Origin: Owenweeksia sp.
Lineage (GTDB): Bacteria; Bacteroidota; Bacteroidia; Flavobacteriales; Schleiferiaceae
Length of the DNA: 43,338 bases
NCBI GenBank assembly: GCA_028285465.1
Contig: JANQPD010000035.1
Span: 1-43,338 of the forward strand
Reading direction: 5' to 3'
Of this stretch, positions 34,658-42,676 are shown one piece after another. The notes beneath the pieces are model-generated. The model ran no database searches and was not told where the DNA came from. It was given only the letters and a program-made list of their open reading frames with translations. The translations under genes and the position numbers were made by a program. Every line of letters begins with the position of its first letter. Position 1 is the stretch's first letter.

Positions 34658-34777
34658 ACGCTACTAGGCCCGAAAATAAAGCTTGCCTGCAGGCCCGTCA
34701 CTATCCGGGAGCCAAAAAGAACAGGACAAATTGTTCCCCTTCCTGCCTCAGGCGCGTGGAGCCGCTGGCGGTACATT

Positions 34778-34993
34778 TTACATCTCCGGGAACCTGTCTA
34801 AGGTAGCTTTGAGAATTTCCAGTAAAACGGAACACGCTTGCTGTTGATCCCGATCGGGAGGTACCCCTTCTTGACAAATTTTAAAATGCGCCTGCAGGCT
34901 TTGGATAATGCCTTTTTGCAGCATATCAAGGACCGCTCTCGGATCCTGGTGATCTATAATGATGATGAGTTGATCAGGAGTCGTTTTTATCAT
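34778..34993 (-). CDS. Small hypothetical protein (71 aa)
   Basis: A short soluble protein starting 'MIKTTPDQLIIIIDHQDPRA' with helix 'VLDMLQKGIIQSLQAHFKI' and a C-terminal helix 'QQQACSVLLEILKATLDRFP'. The pattern suggests a strand followed by two amphipathic helices. ATG 34993 is preferred; a TTG at 35017 would add eight basic residues. No family is recognised, and it stands 120 bases upstream of the 114-aa gene on the same strand. Confidence 0.5.
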   Translation of the reverse strand: MIKTTPDQLIIIIDHQDPRAVLDMLQKGIIQSLQAHFKICQEGVPPDRDQQQACSVLLEILKATLDRFPEM

Positions 34994-35017
34994 GACCTGT
35001 CTTTTAATGCGTAGCAA

Positions 35018-35446
35018 GCGAAGGCCTTAAAGAACGTGGGCCTAACCTGATTCCGTCCAAAGGCTCGCCAGAACCCCACCGAAAAACAAGAAGACCCACG
35101 CATGAGACGTGAGCACTCTTCTCTTATTCTCTTCGGTTTTTGTTTTGGCGACTTTATGGACGAAGAATAAGGAGCTTACTCAAACAATATGTTATCGGGT
35201 AAAAATACAAAGCTTCGTACTTCTGCTGCTACTCCTCCCGATGTTTTACCAAAGGGTAGCCTATTTCTTCCAAAAGCACATGCTATGTATCGGGCCGAAC
35301 TATATCAAGTGTGTGTGATGTATGCATAAGCTCCCTACATCCTTTCTTCCTTTTGTAAAAAAGCACGAAAAGTGTAAATGAAAAGCTGCGGGTACCTCAA
35401 GTGGTGAAAGGGAGGCAAAAGTACCAAAGTTTTGCTTTAAAAGGCT
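35018..35446. other. Intergenic region, no supported gene
   Basis: Between the small 71-aa gene and the lipoprotein gene I see no convincing coding sequence or repeat. One GTG-start frame (35109-35318) encodes a hydrophobic 69-residue peptide with a poly-Leu core ('FVLLLLLLPMFYQ') but has no homology I recognise and no good start context. Confidence 0.4.
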
Positions 35447-35983
35447 CTACTCTGTGGGGTATTCCGGGAAAAGCGCACTATCCGGGAGCGGGAGCCAGTC
35501 CAGTTTATCAAACAAACGTTCTTCGGGGAAATCGTGAAAGGCGATCTTGTTTTTTGCAGACCGGCCCAGGGAAAGCATTGAATCCAGCAGTTGGTATTGT
35601 ACATCGAGCAAGTGCCCTGCGCTCACCACAATTGAATCCTGCTGATCACCGAACTTATACACAAGCTGATACCCCGCAAAACCCTCCTCCTCACCTGGTT
35701 TCTCTATAGCGGTGAAGTGCGTACGGACACCCTGCTCAAAAAAAGCAAAATCCGCACGGCTTAAAGTAGCTGCATGATAGGTATAGACCGGGTATTCGAA
35801 GCCGGTTTTGTGCACAATTTCCGTGCAAAAGAAAATCCGGTCCGGGTTGAGCTCTACTGCCCGCCTTGGCGAGGAGGTGTCCGGGCGCATACCTTCCACC
35901 ACAATGATGTAATCGTCCGATCGCTTTCCGCAAGCCATGATGCCCACCCCTAGTGACAGCAGTATCAGGTACTTTATGCGCAT
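35447..35983 (-). CDS. Hypothetical lipoprotein (178 aa)
   Basis: The N-terminus 'MRIKYLILLSLGVGIMACGK' is a lipoprotein signal with Cys18 at the lipobox 'IMAC'. The mature part is acidic and beta-rich ('DYIIVVEGMRPDTSSPRRAV', 'RADFAFFEQGVRTHFTAIEK', 'GYQLVYKFGDQQDSIVVSAG') with a C-terminal helix and a Pro-rich end ('LPLPDSALFPEYP'). No known domain is recognised. It is probably anchored in the periplasm or outer membrane. It stands alone, and the decayed mobile region begins about 80 bases upstream of its start. Confidence 0.75.
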   Translation of the reverse strand: MRIKYLILLSLGVGIMACGKRSDDYIIVVEGMRPDTSSPRRAVELNPDRIFFCTEIVHKTGFEYPVYTYHAATLSRADFAFFEQGVRTHFTAIEKPGEEEGFAGYQLVYKFGDQQDSIVVSAGHLLDVQYQLLDSMLSLGRSAKNKIAFHDFPEERLFDKLDWLPLPDSALFPEYPTE

Positions 35984-36065
35984 GTTTTGCTTAGACTTGT
36001 TGTTGCGTTTTTAGTGGCTTAGGCATCGGAATACTTATAAACTTTTACGAATACCTTCATAATTT

Positions 36066-36197
36066 TCATTTGCGCTTCATCAGTAGTTTATAGCGGGTCG
36101 CTTTTCCTTCACCTTCTTTGTTAAATACCTTAAGTTCAATTAATTCATCAAGGTTTCTAAATGCGATCCTATCTGAAACCCCGATTTTATTCAACCT
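36066..36197 (-). pseudogene. C-terminal fragment of a winged-helix protein (Fic/ATPase-associated type)
   Basis: A 43-codon open fragment reading 'LNKIGVSDRIAFRNLDELIE' then 'LKVFNKEGEGKATRYKLLMK' to a TGA at 36066. The 'VSDRTAxRDLxELxExGVF...GKGRxTxYxL' pattern is the C-terminal winged helix seen at the end of Fic-family and related ATP-binding proteins. There is no start or upstream domain; its 5' side is fused directly into the end of the PIN pseudogene (they share 36191-36197 in different frames). It is a truncated remnant. Confidence 0.55.
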
Positions 36198-36567
36198 TTT
36201 TTCTCGTAGAAAAGCAAATCCAGCTCTTCCACCTTTTTAAAGCCTGTGGCTGCTGTTATAAGAGGAGTATCGAGATAAATGGCACTGGCCATAATAATAC
36301 TATCAGGGAGCTTGGTCTGGTATTACTTCCTTAGTTGTATAACAGCTTCCTTGATCCTGCTATTGATATCGATAACCGTGCATTGGTCGATGAACTCCCT
36401 AAGGGCGTTTTCTTCTTTTTTAGTAAGCTTGTGAAAGCTTAGAAGTTCCAACTGGAAACAAAAGAAATATGTACGTTTTTTTCATTCAACAAGGTTGCAA
36501 GGGTCTTATCCCCGGCAAATAGATATAAAACGATGTCGGTATCGATAAACAGCTTATCCCCATTCAT
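36191..36567 (-). pseudogene. PIN-domain toxin (VapC-like), frameshifted and interrupted
   Basis: Starts at ATG 36567, overlapping the antitoxin end by 14 bases. The first part is good PIN sequence: 'GDKLFIDTDIVLYLFAGDKT' (with the first catalytic Asp) to 'VHISFVS'. A one-base loss near 36453/36454 shifts the frame; in the new frame 'LELLSFHKLTKKEENALREF' and 'IDQCTVIDINSRIKEAVIQL' continue the family pattern. An in-frame TAA at 36324-36326 (AAG TAA TAC, where Lys or similar is expected) is followed by intact 'KLPDSIIMASAIYLDTPLIT' with the second acidic cluster, ending 'FKKVEELDLLFYEKKG'. Two independent lesions mean an inactive toxin unless both are sequencing errors. Confidence 0.85.
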
Positions 36568-36727
36568 CCCGAAGCTCCTGTTGTATAGTCAGTGCATCCT
36601 GCTCCAGTTTTAGTACACCACAATACTTACTGACATCGATGCCTCTGGCTTTCTTTTTTTTAAAAAGCTTTTCCATTAGTTCATTGATGAGCTTTTGAGT
36701 GCTTCCTTGTTTTAATATAATGATCAT
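36554..36727 (-). CDS. Antitoxin of the PIN-domain toxin (57 aa)
   Basis: A short gene: 'MIIILKQGSTQKLINELMEK', 'LFKKKKARGIDVSKYCGVLK' and 'LEQDALTIQQELRDEWG'. This is the Bacteroidota antitoxin type found directly before PIN toxins: an N-terminal strand, basic helix, and a C-terminal 'KYCGVLKLEQDAL..RDEW' tail that contacts the toxin. It is intact with an ATG start, overlaps the toxin start by 14 bases, and is preceded by a good -7 box. As the toxin is broken, the antitoxin may be a relic or may still neutralise toxins encoded elsewhere (inference). Confidence 0.8.
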   Translation of the reverse strand: MIIILKQGSTQKLINELMEKLFKKKKARGIDVSKYCGVLKLEQDALTIQQELRDEWG

Positions 36728-36753
36728 AAGTCACTTTTGCTTAAAGGCATATG

Positions 36754-36761
36754 CAAAGTTA
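36754..36761 (-). promoter_or_regulatory. -7 promoter box of the toxin-antitoxin pair
   Basis: The minus strand reads TAACTTTG, an exact TAnnTTTG match, 26 bases before the antitoxin ATG. A TTTG at -33 is not present, so support is partial. Confidence 0.45.
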
Positions 36762-36787
36762 GATTTTTTGGGTGAAGTTCCCGGACT

Positions 36788-36935
36788 TTACCCCGTTTCA
36801 TTCTCAGGTCGTCCCATCACATGCGTATACACCTGCGTGGATTTCAGTGAGCTATGCCCTAAAAACTGTGCAATGCTTTCAATGCTCATCCCGTTTTGCA
36901 GCAAATGCGTGGTCAATGCCTCGTACGGCATCTTT
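36788..36935 (-). pseudogene. Tyrosine recombinase (phage-type integrase) C-terminal remnant
   Basis: Minus-strand translation gives 'THLLQNGMSIESIAQFLGHS', 'SLKSTQVYTHVMGRPENETG' and a stop at 36788. This is the end of the integrase catalytic domain: 'LGHSSLKSTQVYTHV' holds the conserved GH and the nucleophilic Tyr. The preceding HxLRHSFAT box is not present ('PYEALTTHLL' instead) and no upstream catalytic domain exists; similarity stops about 25 bases before the IS-end-like repeat at 36958. It is therefore a truncated, inactive remnant. Confidence 0.85.
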
Positions 36936-36957
36936 AAAGGGTTCCAGAAAAATAAAT

Positions 36958-36984
36958 AACTGTCCAAATTATGGGATACTTACA
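36958..36984 (+). repeat. IS-end-like sequence, copy 1 (direct repeat with 42649-42676)
   Basis: AACTGTCC, 7 variable bases, then GGGATACTTACA. Copy 2 has the same 8-base and 12-base blocks separated by 8 bases, in the same orientation 5.7 kb away. It ends in CA, as many DDE-transposon right ends do. It lies where integrase similarity stops on one side and the kinase leader begins on the other. Confidence 0.6.
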
Positions 36985-37305
36985 TACAGAAGTTTGGAAC
37001 AGGGGCCACTCAGCTATTGCAAAAGCTTTATGCCTCATTCATTTACTGGTTTTCAATAGCCTTATTTCTTAGTAATAGGTATTGCATCTTGAAGATGGCC
37101 AAAACCGAATCTATTTCACAACCCTACCAAAAACAGGTGTTTTATCACACAATTTGCCGATGATCACAATTCATAACACGGCTATCCCCGATTATTTAGA
37201 TTTATAGTTTGAGGCTAAGCCCTTAAAAGGGCAACCCAAATGCCCCGGCATATAGCTTATATAACATCCATGATGAAATTGTTGATATATTGAAGCCAGT
37301 TAGGT
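36985..37305. other. Leader region of the AT-rich LytSR/PQQ/TonB module
   Basis: No supported gene lies in these 321 bases. An open stretch from about 36960 to 37161 without a start codon has no recognisable similarity. A GTTTTATCACA string (about 37138-37148) recurs after the response regulator (about 39231-39241) and could be a shared control site. TATAGTTTG (about 37205-37213) is a one-off match to the -7 box. The boundaries suggest inserted DNA starting right after the repeat. Confidence 0.4.
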
Positions 37306-38448
37306 ATGAAAACTTTGTATAAAAATCTCAAACCCCTTCCAATTGCATACAAGTATGTGTGGCTAACATTGCTCATCCTAAGCTTACTTTCACTGTCAGA
37401 ATCGTATTTTACCTTTCGCTTAATCGTTCATTTTGATAGCTATCCCTGGTTGAGCAAAATTCTGATCAACCTTACTGACTACGGCACCTGGGGGCTCCTG
37501 ATTCCCTTTATTTATGATTCCCTTCCACAGATAGAAAGCTTCAGACAACGGAGGGTCCAGGTTTTCACTTCTCAATTTCTGCACCTGTTGAAGTACACCG
37601 CCCTCCAAATTATTATCTCCTCCATATTGATGTACACACCACTGTATTTTAAAGGGCTTACACCATTTACCAATTCAGACTCCATGCCTTTCTTTCCCGA
37701 TTTGGTTGTAGGGTTCCTTGAGTTTTGGGTTCGTTATTTACCTCAGGAATCCATTGCCAGGTTTATTGAGTATGGTGTGATTGCAGGTATATTCATGGCG
37801 GTGGACTACTATCAAAAATATCAGCGAAAAACACTGGAAATCAATAAAATGGAGATGGAGCTAAGCAATGCCCGGCTCAAAGCACTTAAAGCCCAGTTAA
37901 ACCCGCACTTTCTGTTCAATGCCCTTAATAGTATTTCGGCCCTGATCGATCAGGATCGAAAAGCAGCCCAAACTATGATTTCAAGGCTGGCCGGATTGCT
38001 CAGGCAGATTCTTTATGAAAAGCCCGTTCATATGGTTTCCCTGAAGCAGGAACTTGAATATGTGAAAAGCTATCTGGACATTGAGGAAGTCCGTTTTGGG
38101 GACCGTCTTAAGGTGATTTATGAAATGGATCATAAAAGTCTTGAGTATCAGGTGCCAAGCCTAATGCTGCAAGCGCTGGTAGAAAATGCCATTAAACATG
38201 GTTTTTCAAAAACCTCAGAAAATGTTGAGATACAACTCACAAGCCTTTTATTGGAAGACAAGCTTTTACTGGAGGTAAAGGACAATGGTAAAGGAATAAT
38301 GGAGGAAAATGTAAATCCGGAAGGCGTAGGATTGCAAAATCTCAAACTACGGTTAAAGCAGCTATACAGAGACAAGGCCCGGTTCAATCTTATTTCGCTT
38401 GAAAAAGGTGTTGTTGCCAGAATAGAAATACCCCTTCCCAGAAATTGA
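37306..38448 (+). CDS. LytS-type sensor histidine kinase
   Basis: A 380-residue membrane kinase with about four N-terminal transmembrane helices (residues about 18-40, 50-72, 95-117 and 155-168: 'YVWLTLLILSLLSLSESYF', 'ILINLTDYGTWGLLIPFIY'). The cytoplasmic His_kinase domain carries phospho-acceptor His201 in 'KAQLNPHFLFNALNS', the N-box 'ENAIKHG' and G-box 'DNGKGI'. No extracellular sensor domain of note exists, so sensing is probably through the membrane part. The TGA overlaps the ATG of the response regulator by one base. Its base usage is more AT-rich than the genes before 34200. Confidence 0.93.
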   Translation: MKTLYKNLKPLPIAYKYVWLTLLILSLLSLSESYFTFRLIVHFDSYPWLSKILINLTDYGTWGLLIPFIYDSLPQIESFRQRRVQVFTSQFLHLLKYTALQIIISSILMYTPLYFKGLTPFTNSDSMPFFPDLVVGFLEFWVRYLPQESIARFIEYGVIAGIFMAVDYYQKYQRKTLEINKMEMELSNARLKALKAQLNPHFLFNALNSISALIDQDRKAAQTMISRLAGLLRQILYEKPVHMVSLKQELEYVKSYLDIEEVRFGDRLKVIYEMDHKSLEYQVPSLMLQALVENAIKHGFSKTSENVEIQLTSLLLEDKLLLEVKDNGKGIMEENVNPEGVGLQNLKLRLKQLYRDKARFNLISLEKGVVARIEIPLPRN

Positions 38449-39227
38449 TGCCCATGAATGTTAAGGTAGCTATTATTGATGACGAAAAGCTGGCGCGAGA
38501 TAGAATTCGAAAACTCTTGGAGGAGGATGTCGAAATTCTGATTTTAGGCGAAGCCAGGGAGGCGAAACAGGGATTGCAACTCATAAGGGAAAAGAAACCG
38601 GAACTCATATTTCTTGATATTAACATGCCGGGGATAGATGGCTTTGAAATGCTTCAGCATATCAATACCGAAGACCGCCCATTTGTTATTTTTAGCACAG
38701 CTCATCCTGAATTTGCTTTAAAAGCCTTTGATGTGCTGGCTACTGATTACCTGCTAAAACCCTTTGATGAGGAGCGGTTTTTCAAAGCATTAAATAATGC
38801 CAAATCGCGTATTGCTGAATGGAAGTCAGCGCGATTGGGCAGACAGCTGCTCCATATTGCTGAAAACTACAAAAACCAACAAACTAAGGGCCAGATATCA
38901 TTTACCATAAAAAAGAATGGAAGAACCAATGAGATTGATCCCGATGACATTCATTGGTTTGAAAGTAACGGAAATTACGTGAACCTGCACCTCAACTCAT
39001 CAAAGTACTTGCACCGTATTACTTTAAAAGAGGTTGCCAATATCCTTGAGAGTTTTGGCCACTTTCTTCAAATCCACCGCTCTATCATTATAAACCTCAA
39101 TCATCTTGAAAAAAGCAGCTATCTGCAAAACAATGAATTTGAGTTTTTCATGAAAAACGGAACCCGTTTGCGTTCAAGCAAATCCTATAAAGGTGCCATA
39201 GCCAATTGGTTAAATGGTACCCTCTAG
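38448..39227 (+). CDS. LytTR-type response regulator
   Basis: A 259-residue regulator: receiver domain with 'AIIDDEKLARDRIRKLL', phospho-acceptor Asp57 in 'LIFLDINMPGIDGFEML', Thr in 'VIFSTAHPEFALKAFDV' and Lys in 'DYLLKPFDEE', then a LytTR DNA-binding domain ('INEIDPDDIHWFESNGNYVN'-like region, 'LKEVANILESFGHFLQIHRS', 'IIINLNHLEKS'). It starts at ATG 38448, overlapping the kinase stop by one base (TGATG). The downstream PQQ dehydrogenase and TonB receptor are plausible targets. A second start at 38454 is possible. Confidence 0.94.
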   Translation: MPMNVKVAIIDDEKLARDRIRKLLEEDVEILILGEAREAKQGLQLIREKKPELIFLDINMPGIDGFEMLQHINTEDRPFVIFSTAHPEFALKAFDVLATDYLLKPFDEERFFKALNNAKSRIAEWKSARLGRQLLHIAENYKNQQTKGQISFTIKKNGRTNEIDPDDIHWFESNGNYVNLHLNSSKYLHRITLKEVANILESFGHFLQIHRSIIINLNHLEKSSYLQNNEFEFFMKNGTRLRSSKSYKGAIANWLNGTL

Positions 39228-39326
39228 GCGTTTTATCACATTTTTTCCCATCCACCACAAACTCCTTTAGCTAGCTGGGCCTTGGTGGTAAATTGGCTTT
39301 TGAATAAACTGAAATCTAAAATTGAA

Positions 39327-40523
39327 ATGGACTGTCTCAAAACTTTTAAGCCTCTCATTTTAAGTCTCTCGTTGCTATCCGTAAGCAATTGTACTCATGC
39401 TCAGAAAAAAACACAGAAAGAGGATGACTCCTGGAATGAAACCCGGAAAATAGAGTTAGGCCAAACAACTCTCTCAGAACGAGACTTGGTAACAGGAATC
39501 AACCTTCCGTGGGACATCTCCTGGGGCCCTGACGATTACATATGGGTAACAGAGCGCGGAGGCAGGGTGTTGCACGTTGACCCAAAAACTGGTGCTTATG
39601 AGGTGATATTGGAGCACCGGGAAGTAGTTGATGGCGCAGAAAGGGGAATGTTTGGGCTGACGCATCACCCTGATTGGGAAAATCAAAAAAAGGTTTTTAT
39701 AGTTTATACCAATGGCCAATGGAAAGAGGGCACGGCCAGGGAGCGTTTAAGCGTTTTTGAATGGACAGGCAAACAGCTCATTAATGAGCAAGTCCTATTG
39801 GAATTTCCGGCTCATGGGTGGCACAATGGCTCCCGTCTGGTTATCTCGCCTGACAATAAAATACTTATGAGTACAGGAGAAGTTGGGCAAGGCGCTGAAA
39901 CAGCCCAGTCCCTTACTTCTTACAACGGAAAAATCCTAAGGATAAACTTGGATGGTTCTATTCCAAACGACAACCCTGACCCAAATAGTTATATATATAG
40001 TTATGGACATCGAAACCCTCAAGGTTTGACTATTGGTCGCAACGGCATTATCTACAGTTCCGAACACGGTCAGTCGTTAAATGATGAGCTGAACATTATA
40101 AAGCCTGGAGGGAACTACGGCTGGCCTCATGTAGAGGGGAATTGTGATACCGAAGCAGAAAAGATATACTGTGCTGACAAAGCAGTGGAAGAACCTTTAA
40201 TAGAGTGGACACCTTCTATGGGCGTTACAGGCATTGAATACTACGATCACCCTGCCATACCTGAGTGGAGAAATTGTGTGCTTGCCGCAGTTTTGGGCGG
40301 AATGCGCGGTACCCACAAGCATATGGCTGTAATTCACCTAAGTGAAGGCGGCAAATCAGCAACTAAAAATGACAAATTTTTGGCATCGCTTAATGAGCGC
40401 ATAAGGGATATTTGCGTTAACCCGCATACAGGGGCCGTGTACATAGCCCTTAACGGTGCAGATTATCCTGGCGTAGCCCCTAACATCATTAAAGAGTTTA
40501 AAAACAGAAACTATACACCCTAA
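39327..40523 (+). CDS. PQQ-dependent soluble sugar dehydrogenase (aldose/glucose dehydrogenase-like), exported
   Basis: About 398 residues: a signal peptide or lipoprotein signal ('LILSLSLLSVSNC'), then a six-bladed PQQ propeller. Diagnostic segments are 'LPWDISWGPDDYIWVTERGG', 'GLTHHPDWENQKKVFIVYT', 'GWHNGSRLVISPDNKILMST', 'YGHRNPQGLTIGRNG', 'SEHGQSLNDELNIIKPGGNY' and 'EWTPSMGVTGIEYYDH'. The His and Arg/Asn positions fit YliI/Asd-type sugar dehydrogenases. It oxidises aldoses in the periplasm using PQQ supplied from outside or by other genes; no pqq synthesis genes are in the window. The ATG at 39327 gives a good signal peptide, whereas the upstream TTG does not. Confidence 0.88.
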   Translation: MDCLKTFKPLILSLSLLSVSNCTHAQKKTQKEDDSWNETRKIELGQTTLSERDLVTGINLPWDISWGPDDYIWVTERGGRVLHVDPKTGAYEVILEHREVVDGAERGMFGLTHHPDWENQKKVFIVYTNGQWKEGTARERLSVFEWTGKQLINEQVLLEFPAHGWHNGSRLVISPDNKILMSTGEVGQGAETAQSLTSYNGKILRINLDGSIPNDNPDPNSYIYSYGHRNPQGLTIGRNGIIYSSEHGQSLNDELNIIKPGGNYGWPHVEGNCDTEAEKIYCADKAVEEPLIEWTPSMGVTGIEYYDHPAIPEWRNCVLAAVLGGMRGTHKHMAVIHLSEGGKSATKNDKFLASLNERIRDICVNPHTGAVYIALNGADYPGVAPNIIKEFKNRNYTP

Positions 40524-40542
40524 ACTGATTGCTGTCTAAAAC

Positions 40543-42588
40543 ATGCTTCCTTCAATGTGTAAAATAAGGTTTCTGATCCTCCTATCCCTGCAAGGGGTAT
40601 TGGTTTTAGCCCAAGAGGATAGTTTGAAAACCACGCCATTGGAGGAAGTAACAATTATTAGTTATAGGATTTCCGAAGAAAAGAATGGCTTGCCCTATTC
40701 CGTTACTCACCTTGATTTCCGGGATAAAAAAGGCAGTATGCAACTGCTTTCCTTAAATGAATTCATTGTCAATTCACCAGGTATCTTCGTCCTTAACACC
40801 AACAACTTTGCGCAGGATATGAGAGTATCAATACGCGGGTTCGGGGCCCGGTCGGCTTTTGGTATCCGTGGAGTAAAAATACTGGTTGATGGTATTCCCG
40901 AAACCACACCTGACGGCCAAGGTCAGATTGATAACATCAACCTGGATATTATAGATCATATTGAGATTATGCGCGGTCCCTCATCCACCATTTATGGCAA
41001 TGCATCAGGTGGCGTTATCAACATTACTACACAAAATTCCGTTACAAAAAACTTTTTGAGACCGTCTGTAGCACTGGGAAGTTTCGGGCTAAGGCAATTC
41101 CAACTGAGTTCGGGAGTAAAGTACGGAAAAGCCCATTACCTTTTTCATGGAAGCACCTTGAAAACCGATGGCTTTCGCGATCAGAGTGGTTTTGAAACTT
41201 ACAATTTGAACGCGAGAATGAAATACGAACTGCAGAAATCTTCCACACTCAACATCCAGGCCAATTATGTATACAGCCCTTATGCTGATGATCCGGGAGG
41301 CTTGACTGCTGAAGAAGTTTCTGTAAACCCACGCCAGGCCAGACAACGAAATATTGACTTTAAAACCAAGGAAGAGGTTGAGCAGTTTAAACTCGGGGCC
41401 TCCTTCATCAAAAACGGTGATAATGAAACTCTAAAGGCCTATGCATTTTATATTGCACGCGGGTTTTGGGCTTCGCTCCCCTTTGAACCCTCTGGAATTG
41501 TAAGCCTTACCAGAAACTACTTTGGACAAGGTGTTAGCTATTCCTTTAATTGGCATCTCTGGAAATGGAAGCATCAGCTTCAAGTCGGATATGATCTGTC
41601 AAGCCAAACTGACCACAGAAGCAGGTTTCAAAACATAAGTGGCCAGGCCCAGGACAAGTCATTTGAGCAGATTGAGCGCTTTCATAACCTTGGGGCTTTT
41701 GCCCTGAACCATATTAGCAAAGGTGCCTGGAAAATAGTCCTGGGCATTCGCTATGACATTAACAAGCTTTCTGCTGACGATCTGTACCTTTCTGATAATG
41801 ACCAATCCGGCAATATTGAGTTTTACAACTTTAGCCCTAGTATTGGGGTTAGTTATGAGCTTGTAGACAATCATTTCCTGCATACCAATTTCTCTACCGG
41901 GTTTGAAACCCCGGTTCTAAGCGAATTATCTGCCAACCCCAGTGGGTTTGGGGGTTTCAATGCTCTTCGGCCCCAATTTGCGAAAAATTACGAGATTGGC
42001 TATAAAGCAAAAAGCCTCAAAACATCATTTGAGGCCAGTGCTTTTTACATTGATTCAAAAGGGGACCTGATTCCATATGAACTGGAGAACTTTCCAGGGA
42101 GAACTTTCTACAGAAACGCTGGGGCAACAATCCGAAAAGGCCTTGAACTGTCTTATTCACACAGTTTAACTTCTACCTTGAAAGTTTTATGCAGCTATAC
42201 CTTTTCTGACTTCAAATACGGTTCCTATGTAACACCCGATGGGGATGCAGAAGGGAAAACCCTGCCAGGTATCCCCATAAACCTGGCAAGCGTGCAAATC
42301 ACTTACTCTCCCTTTAACTGGTTAAGTATCAGAACAAACTCTCAGTACAGGGGAGCATTATATGTAAATGATCAAAACGATATTAAGGATAATAATTTTG
42401 TGGTGGCCAATGTCAGTGCCTCCTTTAAATGTCATATGAAAGACGTAGCTATCCTACCCTATTTCGGCATAAACAATATCCTCAACACCAGGTACAACGA
42501 CAATATCCGTATTAATGCTTTTGGGGGGCGATACTATGAGCCGGCTCCCGACCTAAATATTTACGTTGGCTTGAGGGCAAGGATTTAA
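40543..42588 (+). CDS. TonB-dependent outer-membrane receptor
   Basis: A 681-residue receptor. Signal peptide 'FLILLSLQGVLVLAQ'; plug domain (about 30-165) with 'FAQDMRVSIRGFGARSAFGI' and 'HIEIMRGPSSTIYGNASGG'; then a 22-strand-type beta-barrel to the C-terminus, which ends 'IYVGLRARI' rather than in the usual aromatic residue. The short N-terminus without a CarboxypepD-like domain suggests an FecA/PupB-like or vitamin-cofactor receptor more than a SusC. It lies 19 bases after the PQQ dehydrogenase, so uptake of PQQ itself or of the enzyme's product is an attractive but unproven idea. ATG 40555 is an alternative start. Confidence 0.92.
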   Translation: MLPSMCKIRFLILLSLQGVLVLAQEDSLKTTPLEEVTIISYRISEEKNGLPYSVTHLDFRDKKGSMQLLSLNEFIVNSPGIFVLNTNNFAQDMRVSIRGFGARSAFGIRGVKILVDGIPETTPDGQGQIDNINLDIIDHIEIMRGPSSTIYGNASGGVINITTQNSVTKNFLRPSVALGSFGLRQFQLSSGVKYGKAHYLFHGSTLKTDGFRDQSGFETYNLNARMKYELQKSSTLNIQANYVYSPYADDPGGLTAEEVSVNPRQARQRNIDFKTKEEVEQFKLGASFIKNGDNETLKAYAFYIARGFWASLPFEPSGIVSLTRNYFGQGVSYSFNWHLWKWKHQLQVGYDLSSQTDHRSRFQNISGQAQDKSFEQIERFHNLGAFALNHISKGAWKIVLGIRYDINKLSADDLYLSDNDQSGNIEFYNFSPSIGVSYELVDNHFLHTNFSTGFETPVLSELSANPSGFGGFNALRPQFAKNYEIGYKAKSLKTSFEASAFYIDSKGDLIPYELENFPGRTFYRNAGATIRKGLELSYSHSLTSTLKVLCSYTFSDFKYGSYVTPDGDAEGKTLPGIPINLASVQITYSPFNWLSIRTNSQYRGALYVNDQNDIKDNNFVVANVSASFKCHMKDVAILPYFGINNILNTRYNDNIRINAFGGRYYEPAPDLNIYVGLRARI

Positions 42589-42648
42589 CTGAGTAAGATA
42601 GTACGTCACTCTGTTGACAATCTAATTACACTCCTTTTACCTCTAGTA

Positions 42649-42676
42649 AACTGTCCTGGTTTTTGGGATACTTACA
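42649..42676 (+). repeat. IS-end-like sequence, copy 2
   Basis: AACTGTCC, 8 variable bases, then GGGATACTTACA, matching copy 1 at 36958-36984 in the same orientation. Its right end interrupts the RHS reading frame: the TAA stop of that fragment (42672-42674) lies inside the repeat. That places an insertion boundary at about 42676. Confidence 0.6.

Noticed and set aside
35109..35318. Hydrophobic 69-residue GTG-start frame
   Set aside because: Poly-Leu chance frame is possible, start context is poor, and no homology or neighbour link supports it.
36772..37059. 95-codon plus-strand frame
   Set aside because: It is the antisense of the integrase remnant plus the IS-end repeat.
37306..39227. Possibility that the two LytS/LytTR pairs (30423-34191 and 37306-39227) are a recent duplication
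   Set aside because: The kinases have different sensor parts and lengths and the regulators differ throughout; they share only family motifs.
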